NCBI GenBank assembly: GCA_025765595.1
Contig: JAIVFH010000517.1
Location: forward strand, 1 to 16,307
DNA length: 16,307 nt
Reading direction: 5' to 3'
Source: Obelidium mucronatum
Lineage: Eukaryota > Chytridiomycota > Chytridiomycetes > Chytridiales > Chytriomycetaceae
In this document: one piece after another, positions 1 to 7,954 of the stretch
Layout: every line of letters starts with the position of its first letter
Position numbering within the stretch: the first letter of the stretch is position 1
Position numbers and translations under genes: made by a program
The notes under the pieces: model-generated
The model's input: the letters and a program-made list of their open reading frames with translations, nothing else
Database searches by the model: none
What the model was told of the DNA's origin: nothing

Positions 1-340
1 GAGGAAAATATCAGCTGTTATGTCTACACCAATACCCTCCGCATCGGAGCTCTATGCCAGAATCAGTTTTTATGGAAACGCACATTCAAACAATGTCGGA
101 AATGGTGGCTGAGCTCGAATGCAAAAGAGAGATGCGCGACGGGCAAAAGACTCAATCTTGTTCCGAAGGGGTCACTCACATCAATCCCAGCAACCAACCC
201 CAATGGAAATTCCTCATGAAGAAAAATACGATGATGATGATGCCGTTTGGGGCCTTGCAGGAACATCGCCTCTTTCTGACATTGAATACTTTGACTTCGA
301 ATTCGATCGACAAAGACTGGGAAATCTATGGGGGGTTTAA
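1..340 (+). CDS. Probable 3' end of an unrecognised + strand gene (partial, frame switch)
   Basis: Two frames look protein-like in succession. The frame through position 54 reads from the window edge and has a helical stretch (METHIQTMSEMVAELECKRE) up to about 140. The frame of position 119 then reads an acidic C-terminus with DDDD and a FDFEFDR cluster and stops at 338-340. The first frame also stays open to 395 but its later part looks less protein-like. No GT-AG pair with a plausible intron length links the two frames, so this is either an indel in the sequence, a real frameshift, or a misreading of non-coding DNA. The FDFEFDR cluster recalls FDF motifs of Lsm14/Edc3-type proteins, but that is too short to name the gene. 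No function assigned. Confidence 0.35.
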
Positions 341-540
341 TTACAAGCTGAGTTACTTCAAGTCCAAGATGCGTTCTAGTTTCTTGGCGGCTTGAAAAGA
401 AGAGAAAGAATGGTCAGCGAGGGGATGAGGACATTGTTCTTTGTCGACGAGCTTATCAACAGGAGGCTTTCTCGTTAAAAAAGACAGGGTGGTCGTAACT
501 CAGGTCCCCTCCTTTCCTTTGTTATGTATGATCTTCCTTT

Positions 541-1443
541 TTTTTTTGTTTCGGCACTTTTTGTTGTTTTGATTGTTGACAAAAGCACCAGTCTTTGGGT
601 TCCTTGATGCGACTCATAATAAATCCGTTGTTTTTTGTTTCGGCACTTTCTGTTGTTTTGATTGTTGACAAAAAGCACCAGTCTTTGGGTTCCTTGATGC
701 GACTCATAATAAATCCGTTGTTTTTTGTTTCGGCACTTTCTGTTGTTTTGATTGTTGACAAAAAGCACCAGTCTTTGGGTTCCTTGATGCGACTCATAAT
801 AAATCCGTTGTTTTTTGTTTCGGCACTTTCTGTTGTTTTGATTGTTGACAAAAAGCACCAGTCTTTGGGTTCCTTGATGCGACTCATAATAAATCCGTTG
901 TTTTTTGTTTCGGCACTTTCTGTTGTTTTGATTGTTGACAAAAAGCACCAGTCTTTGGGTTCCTTGATGCGACTCATAATAAATCCGTTGTTTTTTGTTT
1001 CGGCACTTTCTGTTGTTTTGATTGTTGACAAAAAGCACCAGTCTTTGGGTTCCTTGATGCGACTCATAATAAATCCGTTGTTTTTTGTTTCGGCACTTTC
1101 TGTTGTTTTGATTGTTGACAAAAAGCACCAGTCTTTGGGTTCCTTGATGCGACTCATAATAAATCCGTTGTTTTTTGTTTCGGCACTTTCTGTTGTTTTG
1201 ATTGTTGACAAAAAGCACCAGTCTTTGGGTTCCTTGATGCGACTCATAATAAATCCGTTGTTTTTTGTTTCGGCACTTTCTGTTGTTTTGATTGTTGACA
1301 AAAAGCACCAGTCTTTGGGTTCCTTGATGCGACTCATAATAAATCCGTTGTTTTTTGTTTCGGCACTTTCTGTTGTTTTGATTGTTGACAAAAAGCACCA
1401 GTCTTTGGGTTCCTTGATGCGACTCATAATAAATCCGTTGTTT
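541..1443. repeat. 90-bp minisatellite, nine identical full copies plus two partial copies
   Basis: The unit starting at 601 (TCCTTGATGCGACTCATAAT...) recurs at 691, 781, 871, 961, 1051, 1141, 1231 and 1321 without a single difference. A 33-nt partial copy follows at 1411-1443. A 60-nt partial copy at 541-600 differs by one C-to-T change, one missing A in the A-run and one extra T. The unit is T/G-rich on the + strand. Because 90 is divisible by 3 and the unit has few stops, long ORFs run through the array on both strands; none has other support. No coding function is claimed. Confidence 0.98.
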
Positions 1444-1481
1444 ATAACGCAAACGTTCTGTTTGTTTCACTTCCAATTGAT

Positions 1482-1796
1482 ACTGTGCCTCAGCTTAAAA
1501 CTGAGGGGAAAATCTTCCTGCCCCACCATAACTGACTGTTTGATTACAAGCTGAGTCTCAACTTAAAAAAATGAGAGGAAAATGGCCCCCGCCCTCGCCC
1601 TGACTGCACTTTGATAACAAGCTGTGTCTCAACTTCAAAAAAATAAGGGGAAAATGGCCCTGTCCCCGCCCTGACTGACAAAAAAAAACGTTTCATTACT
1701 AATATTATCGGCTACCGGCGACTAGACGCTGTGGCTAACCTTCAAAAAGAAGGATAAAAATGCCCCTGTCCCCGCCATAACCACCCCCCAAAAAAA
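1482..1796 (+). repeat. Degenerate ~68-bp repeat, four copies, ending in the promoter of the next gene
   Basis: Copies begin near 1482, 1550, 1621 and 1728, each with a GCTGxGxCTxAxCTT-like start, an A-run, a GGGGAAAA or similar box, then a C-rich tail (CCCCGCCCTGACTG type). Spacing is about 67, 71 and 107 bp. They are clearly related but diverged, unlike the 90-bp array next door. The last copy ends about 12 bp before the ATG at 1808, so it overlaps the expected core promoter and 5' UTR. A repeat of this kind could carry transcription factor sites, but nothing here proves it. Confidence 0.75.
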
Positions 1797-1807
1797 AACA
1801 GCCAAGA

Positions 1808-2163
1808 ATGAGAACGGGACTACTGCTTCTTTCGCTGGCAACAGTATACGCACAAGCGCAATCGTCTCCAGAGGCTGCTCTTGGTATCCTGCAAGTCGAC
1901 GGTACCAATGACTGTATGCTTTTTAGCGACTCCTCTTCCGTTCTGTCGCTGTCGCCTTGCGAATGGGGAAACGTGAAGCAGCTGGTCTCGTTGTCTTCGC
2001 CAATCGCGGGGAAAGTCAGAATCCAACAAGGCACAAATTGTGCCAATGTTGCCTATGGGTCCAAGGATCCAGGAACCACACTTGGAGTGAGTGCCTAACT
2101 TCAAACCACCTTGTTTCTAATCATTATAAACTCCATCTCAACTCCTTCGTTTTCTATATTTTA

Positions 2164-2205
<42 letters not shown>

Positions 2206-5200
2206 CCATACAAATGTAACCCTGAAACTACGAAAAGTAATGATTTGTTTGCCGTGTCTCCTTCAACCGGTAATAAGCAGCTCAAGTTCACATACACTCT
2301 CAAGACCGAGTTGTGTATTCATTCGAATGGAGCCATTATAAAAACACAGTTTGGGAATTTCTTTGTTCAGCTTTTCAAATTTGAGCTGTGTCTAACGCCC
2401 ATGAAAAAATCCCATTTTTTTAGAACGTGCCCCCAACCAGGAGCCTCAACTTTAGGCTATCTATTCAACTTCATCCCTCTCGTGATTCCTACAATTTCCA
2501 ACGGCTTTGTTCAAATTCAAGGAACAAACGAATGCTGGTCCGTCGCACCGGGTGGTGATATGAAAGTGGCTACTTGCGACGCCGCAAAATTGGAACAAAA
2601 GTTCAACTTTTTGTGGCAACCAAATGGGCTGTTGCGTATTCAGCAGCAGGAAAAGGTGGCCAAGTGTGCAAATGTTCAATCTGGAGCGGATGCTTTCGAC
2701 TTGAAATTGCTAGTTACGCATCCCGTTTTTTTTTCAATTATTTGTTTATCTTTACTTAATTATGCATGATTTTTTTTTCTTCTTAGACATACTACTGCTT
2801 TACAAACTCCGACCCAATCAATGACTTGTTTGCCGTGACCGGAACGAGCGCAACTCTGTTGAAGTACGGAGTCAACATTAGTAAATGCATGGGACTGAAT
2901 CCAGCCGGTGACGGTTTTACAACTCAGTTCGTATCCAATGAGAACCAAAAAAATGTATTAGTTGCTTACTCTGATTTCAAAACACAGAGCATGTCCCAGC
3001 ACCAATTCAGTCGGATTTCAATTCAACCTGGTCGAGACTCCCGTGATTTCCTCGAATTGTCCTGTCGGGTCAAAGCTCAGAGCAGGAGAGGCAAACCCAA
3101 AAGCCGCCCGTATTGGCTCCGTCTTTGGAAACGAACTCTACAATCCCAACTCAGCTACATTCAAAGTTATGCCCTTCACGTTCATTGTGGAGAACGAGGA
3201 GGGAAAACCTCAACCAAGATGTCAAGTTACATGGACACCAAAGCCTTCAGCAAACTTTGCAAACGGTTGGATTTACCCAGACAACGCCTTTTCTGATGCA
3301 AATGGTCGTGTTTCGGCTTATTGGATGGCCGGGTCGGGTGCAAGTCAATCTCTGGACGTGTCCATGAAGCTTGACGGTGGCAGTACCGTTGTCACTCAAA
3401 CTGTTACTGCCTCTGTTGAACCTCACAAAACCCGTGCAGACACCATCTACCTTATTTTCGAGGCTCCTCAATGGGACATGTTTTCTGTCGACGTTACTCC
3501 TCATTCATGGGCACCCACGACTCATTATGAAGCAATCGGTTTCCTCAATGATGCCATAGAATCATGTGGAATCCAAAACAATTTCCTTTACTTTTCACTT
3601 TGGGATTACAAAGGAAAATCCCCGGTCGTCCTCGTGATGGGCCCAAACGTTGCTTGTAACCCGTTCAACAACGACGACGGCACTGGAATACAATGCAACC
3701 TTCCATTCGAATCGAAATCAGGCGTCACGTATCGTTTCACAATGGCCATTGCAGATGCACCCAATGCGCAAAAGGATTACGCGGTCCAGGTGTTGGACAC
3801 AAGCTCGGGTATTACTTACTTTTTGGCGACAATGAGAATCCCAGCTGCCGCTGCTCCGAACACGGTTTTCGCTTACGTTGAGGATGTGTCCACTATGTAT
3901 AATTCTTGTTTGGAGACGGAGCAGCTTCATGCCACGTTTAGCAATGTGCAATATTACGTTTCCAGTACTCGTAAATGGACGGCCGTTGATCAGGCAGGCG
4001 CTTTTGGGTTTCCCGCTTTTACTCCGGAACGTAATGAGATTTGTACAAACTATCAGTTTCAGTTTGCGAATGGTGCTTATTATGCTAGTACGGGTGGTAT
4101 GGCGGTGGGGGTTCCCTTGAATACACCAGCGAAGGGTAACGCGTGGAAATGTTTACCGGGAAGTGTTTGTGAAGGCGCCGCTGATTATCTTGGAAAACTT
4201 GCTTTGCCTGCTTTTGTTGCTCCAGAGTTTGTGGTACCAACTACAACAACTACTACAACAACGACGACAACTACAACTACAACTACAACTACAACTACAA
4301 CTACAACAACAACAACAACTACTACTACTACTACAACGACTTCGACCCCAACAGCAACTCCGAATCCACTGACTTGTGCAAGCGTTGAATCTCCACAAAT
4401 TCGCGTCCCAGCGGAAAACATTGCCAGCGCAACCACTTTTCTTGACGACAACCCTTCTTGCGCTAAAAGTGCCGGATGTGGAGGTGGAACTCTGAGCTCC
4501 GTTTGCGCCAGCCTCGCGAGCTACAAGACGTGTGCAGTTGCTGCCTGTTCTAAAGATGAAATCGGGTCGATTAAGGCCAACGTTGTGGTAAATTTCCTTT
4601 TTTCCTCCATGTTTTTTTAACTAGCCGTGCTAAGTACAAGATTGGTCCTTTTTTTTTTAACCCTCCGTGTAGTTTTGCAGCTTGAGTGTTCTTTGCCCAT
4701 TCTTGTCTGCATCAGCCCCCGCAGCACAAGCAAAATCCGCCGAAAAGGGAGTTCCAGGAAACGCAAAAAGAGTATCACCAGTCGGGCAAACATCTCAGGC
4801 AATGAAAGACACGTTTAACAGCATTCGACCAAAGGGAACAGCCGCAATCGACTTTTCGAAAGCCTCAACTGTGGAGGCGACTGTTGCAGCCCCGGCGCCT
4901 GGAAAGAGCGTTCCGATAAGCGCTGGACCGGTTCTTAAGCCAAAATCAGATGCTGCTCAAACCCAAGTGAATACTTTGTTTCAAGCTGGGTCATTAAAGG
5001 TTTTGTTTGTACATCATGTCAACCGAAATCAATGCTAACGAGAAATCTTCCCGCATAGTTTACAAATGTCGTAGGAAACGGATTTGATAACTACGCTGGA
5101 AAAATCAGTGCTACTTTGGTCAATCCTGGAACGGTCGCAATCAGCCAGCTACTTCCTGCGCTTCTTACCTACAAATATTGGTATTCCTTGACAATGAATG

Positions 5201-7188
5201 GTGATGGAACTGTGTTAACTATTGAGATGAATTCTGGAAATGCACCGATTGGTGCGGTTATTTGCACTATTGCACAGAAGGGAAGGAAAAGAGATGATGG
5301 TGTCGCGTCGGCTGAAGGAGAACTGACAATGACGCAAGTTTTCGTTACTGAGGATGATGTTGCAACAACAGCCGGTTCTAATTTGCAAACCGCCTCTACC
5401 GCCAATGACGTCCAAACTACGGCTGGTTCTAGTCTCCAAGCCACCGCGACGACAAAATTAACTACAACCACAACACCAACACCATCTACAACTACAAATA
5501 CAACTACAACTAGTGCAACTACGTCAACGAGTTCAAGAATCGCTACAACCACCAGTGATACATCATCAACGACTTCCACCTCGACCCCAACAGCAACTCC
5601 GAGTCCGCTGACTTGCGCAAGCGTTGAATCTCCGCAAATTCGCGTTCCAGCGGAAAACACTGCCAGAGCAACCTCTTTTCTTGACGGCAACCCTTCTTGC
5701 GCTCAAAGCGCTGGATGCGGAGGTGGAACTGTGAGCTCTGTTTGCGCCAGCCTCGCGAGCTACAAGACGTGTGCAGTTGCTGCCTGTTCTAAAGATGATA
5801 TCGGATCGAGTCAGGCCAACATTGTGGTACTTTTCTTTTTCCTCCATATTTTACTTGCCGTGCTAAGTACCAGATTTTTTTTGGTAGTTTTGCATGCCCC
5901 TTCTTGTCTACATCAGCCCCCGAAGCACAAGCTAAATCCGCCGAAAAGGGAGTTCCAGGAAACGCAAAAAGAGTATCACCAGTCGGGAACGTACCTCAGG
6001 CAGTTAAAGACGCGTTAAACAACATTCGACCAAATGGAACTGCTGTCATCGACTTTTCGAAAGCCATTACTGTGGAGGCGACTGTTGCAGCCCCGGCGCC
6101 TGGGACAAGCGTTTCGATAAACGCTGGAACGGTTATTGAGCCGCCAAGAACTGGTGCTTCCGAAAACCAAGTGAATGTTTTGTTTCAAGCTGGGTCGTTA
6201 AAGGTTTGTTTGTATATCTCATGGCGTGACATCGAAATCAATGCTGAAGAGAAATCTTCCCGTCTAGTTTACAAATGTCGTAGGATACGGATTCGACAGT
6301 TTTGCTGGAAAAATCAGTGCTACTTTGGTCAATCCTGAAACTGTAGCTATCAGCGAGTTACTTCCTGCACTTGTTACCAACCAATTGTGGTATTCCTTGA
6401 CAATGAATGGTGATGGAACTCTGTTCACTATTGAGCTGAATTCTGGAAATGGCGCGATTGGTACGGTTATTTGCTCTGTTGCAAAGAAGGGAAGGAGAAG
6501 AGATGATGCTGTCGCGCCTGCTGAAGGAGAACTGAAAATGACGCAAGTTATCGTTCGAGCGGATAATGTTGCAACAACTGCTGGCTCTAGCCTGCAAACC
6601 ACCACTACTACCACCGGTGTCCAAAGAACGGCCGGTTCTAATCTGCAAACAACCGTTACCACCACTGATGTCCAAACAACGGCCACTCCAAACGCACCAC
6701 CGGCGCCACAATTTGTTATCAATTGCGCTGCTGGATCAAAGTGCTTTGTGTGCATGATTTCAAACTCCAACACTATCCGTCAAGAATGCAATCAAGGGGA
6801 AAGAAGCACGCCGCTTGTGGGAAGTGCTGTATTTACTGCGATTCAGCCGGCAGTGTATGCCTGTGTGGTGGAAAGTGGGTCTGAACGGGTTGCTCAAATT
6901 TGCACGCAAGGATCCAGGAATGCAATTCAAGCTCAAATTCAAGTTCCTCAAGAGAGTTTTGTTTCAGCTGCAGAAGTACCTCGGATTTCTGGCTCTGGAA
7001 TGAGCTCCACAGTTGTTGGCAGTAAATCATCATCACCTGTTGGATTGCCCATCTCAGTGGTTGTTCCAGAGGGTAAACCCGCAACTGTTAAAGCAGCAAA
7101 TAATTTGTTTGTAATTGGTAGCTCTTCACAGAGACACGGAGTTGCTGGAATGCTGTTGGCAGCAGGGCTGATGCTCTTGATGCATTGA
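1808..7188 (+). CDS. Large modular GPI-type surface protein: two beta-trefoils, Ig-like, DUF3472-like, Cys-rich modules
   Basis: Predicted exons: 1808-2086, 2206-2348, 2424-2712, 2787-2926, 2988-4587, 4716-4999, 5059-5826, 5917-6203, 6268-7188 (about 1,570 codons). The first five exons join cleanly in frame, 817 codons. The joins 4587/4716 and 5826/5917 are unresolved because donor and acceptor phases clash. Residues 1-18 are a signal peptide (MRTGLLLLSLATVYAQA). Two ricin-B-like beta-trefoils cover about 27-300, an Ig-like (Big-1-type) domain about 314-428 and a DUF3472-like domain about 433-655 (FSLWDYKG, DDGTGI, YRFTM). A run of 34 Thr follows, then two copies of a six-Cys CFEM-like region plus a beta-rich region. 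The C-terminus is a GPI-type hydrophobic tail (GVAGMLLAAGLMLLMH). Expected role: cell-surface glycan binding or adhesion (inference). It could be two genes, but no second signal peptide or start is visible. Confidence 0.75.
1865..3040 (+). repeat. Tandem pair of ricin-B-like beta-trefoil domains with matching introns
   Basis: Domain 1 (QVDGTNDC ... VRIQQGTNCANV ... NDLFAVS) and domain 2 (QIQGTNECW ... LRIQQQEKVAKCANV ... NDLFAVT) align along their whole length. Both are cut at the same two places. A phase-0 intron lies exactly 15 residues after the start of the ANV motif (2087-2205 and 2713-2786). A phase-2 intron follows the TQ dipeptide (2349-2423 and 2927-2987). The pattern is that of a duplicated exon-intron-exon cassette. 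Ricin-B folds usually bind sugars; the QxW signature is weak here, so the fold assignment is moderate. Confidence 0.75.
2165..2204 (+). repeat. 40-nt uninterrupted poly(A) run at the 3' end of intron 1
   Basis: Forty A residues occupy the place of the usual pyrimidine tract and run straight into the G of the acceptor AG at 2205. The intron is 2087-2205 (donor GTGAGT). The acceptor is fixed by the alignment of PYKC (domain 1) with TYYC (domain 2), both in phase 0. Confidence 0.85.
4240..4341 (+). repeat. ACN trinucleotide repeat coding for 34 consecutive threonines
   Basis: Mixed ACA/ACT/ACG codons encode an unbroken Thr run between the DUF3472-like domain and the first Cys-rich module. In a secreted protein this is typically an O-glycosylated, extended stalk. 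The codon mixture suggests selection for Thr rather than pure replication slippage, although ACT/ACA alternation is itself partly periodic. The second module has a shorter, impure Thr/Ser linker at about 5458-5580. Confidence 0.95.
4342..5450 (+). repeat. Intragenic tandem duplication, copy A (Cys-rich plus beta-rich module with introns)
   Basis: Begins with STPTATPNPLTCASVES and runs through two introns to the TTAGSNLQT repeats. It is homologous at DNA level to copy B at 5581-6655 (offset 1,239 bp at the left end, 1,208 bp at the right, owing to indels mostly in introns). The Cys-rich part has six Cys with a GC...VCAS...C..AAC pattern reminiscent of CFEM. The following region (QVNTLFQAGSLK, then FTNVVGNGFDNYAGKISAT) is beta-rich and unassigned. 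Intron 5000-5058 has a CTAAC branch site. Confidence 0.9.
5581..6655 (+). repeat. Intragenic tandem duplication, copy B
   Basis: Same order as copy A: Cys-rich region (STPTATPSPLTCASVES), an unresolved intron near 5827-5916, SAEKGVPGNAKRVSPVG, a phase-0 intron at 6204-6267, then FTNVVGYGFDSFAGKISAT and TTAGSSLQT repeats. Much of the exon sequence is identical to copy A and intron sequence is still alignable, so the duplication is fairly recent. A GRRR-DD dibasic site matches GRKR-DD in copy A. Confidence 0.9.
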
Positions 7189-7250
7189 TTACAAATATAC
7201 GAACAAAAAGGAAGACCCAAAAGTATAAATGACGTTAGAAGAAACAACAA

Positions 7251-7277
7251 AATAAAAACAAGCAGTATCCAAATAAA
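7251..7277 (+). terminator. Tandem AATAAA polyadenylation signals
   Basis: AATAAA occurs at 7251-7256 and 7272-7277, 63 and 84 bp after the stop of the modular surface protein gene, in an A-rich stretch. These fit its 3' end. Confidence 0.6.
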
Positions 7278-7411
7278 CAAGTTTATGATTATTAACGGCA
7301 TCACTGTGTTGGGCGATCCGACGGAGGCATATGGACCAATAGTGCTGGGTTCGTGGACCTGGCAATTTTGGTTGATTGAATAATAATAGAGACCCTTCGG
7401 TCATTTTTGCG

Positions 7412-7444
7412 TTCTTGAATTTCTTGAATTCCTTGAATTTGAAT
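7412..7444. repeat. 9-bp tandem repeat (TTCTTGAAT), about 3.7 copies
   Basis: TTCTTGAAT, TTCTTGAAT, TCCTTGAAT, then TTGAAT. Lies in the convergent intergenic region. Confidence 0.9.
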
Positions 7445-7659
7445 CGAAGCGGAAGGCGATGAAAAAAGTGAGATATGGCAGAAGTGGAGCTTGACAGAGC
7501 TTGAGCGCAAGGACTGACCCGCTGGCAGGTCGGGTTGGCAGTGGAAAGACGTTTGACACCGGCAGCGGTGACTGTCGGTCTATGAGCAAAGCGAGATCCG
7601 GCGGCGGAGGGCACTGGCTGTAGTTGGTTAGGAGTTGGTGTTCACGCATTTTTGACCTT

Positions 7660-7704
7660 TTTCTGATTGGTCAGTTTCTGATTGGTCAGTTTCTGATTAG
7701 TCAG
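7660..7704. repeat. 15-bp tandem repeat carrying ATTGG, three copies
   Basis: TTTCTGATTGGTCAG occurs twice exactly and once with G-to-A (ATTAG). On the - strand two copies contain CCAAT in a CTGACCAATCAG context, a near-ideal extended CCAAT box. No gene start is visible nearby, so any regulatory role is open. Confidence 0.9.
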
Positions 7705-7941
7705 TTGCGAAATTTTGCAGAAGTGAGTTCTGGTCGTGGATCGAGCAAAAACAAGCAAAACAAAAACAAAAGACAAAAGCAGTATGCTCTGCGCCGAAAA
7801 GTCATTGCGGTAGACAGTCTGCGCATCGAACTTCAGGAAGAGCTGCGGCTGAGCAACGATCGTCTGCAGGCAACGCAGCGACGGCATGGCAGTTTTGAAG
7901 AGCACGAACACATTCAACAAAACAGTGTCAGCAGAATACTT

Positions 7942-7954
7942 TTTATTGTTTATT
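7942..7954 (-). terminator. AATAAA signals overlapping and following the dioxygenase stop codon
   Basis: Read on the - strand, AATAAA at 7954-7949 contains the TAA stop itself, and a second AATAAA lies at 7947-7942. This gives the gene an extremely short 3' UTR start. Confidence 0.6.

Larger units (their letters stand above)
7278..7948. other. Intergenic region between two converging genes
   Basis: No ATG-initiated frame with support was found on either strand. Frames open across 7624-7948 start only from TTG or GTG-type codons. The stretch holds two short tandem repeats (7412-7444 and 7660-7704) and otherwise nothing I can name. The gene to the left and the dioxygenase gene to the right both end here, so promoters are not expected unless an unseen non-coding transcript exists. 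Confidence 0.6.

Noticed and set aside
541..1443. CRISPR-like array
   Set aside because: There are no unique spacers; the whole 90-bp unit is repeated without variation, and the context is eukaryotic.
475..1554. Long ORFs of 300 or more codons on both strands through the 90-bp array
   Set aside because: They are a by-product of a repeat length divisible by three with few stops. Several frames are open at once, the + strand frame has no credible domain, and codon usage simply reflects the repeat.
2165..2204. Poly(A) run as a processed pseudogene tail
   Set aside because: No target-site duplication or retroposed coding sequence is visible next to it, so simple slippage is the more economical view.
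2881..2987. Donor GTAAAT at 2881 for the second beta-trefoil intron
   Set aside because: It has better consensus, but it would delete the KCMGLNPAGDG segment that matches the expected third trefoil repeat and the corresponding part of domain 1.
4153..4451. Minus-strand ORFs rich in Val, Cys or Ser over the poly-Thr tract
   Set aside because: They are antisense shadows of the ACN repeat inside a well-supported exon.
7412..7444. Heat-shock element
   Set aside because: TTC and GAA blocks recur with a 9-bp period, not the 5/10-bp spacing of heat-shock factor sites, and there is no gene start nearby.
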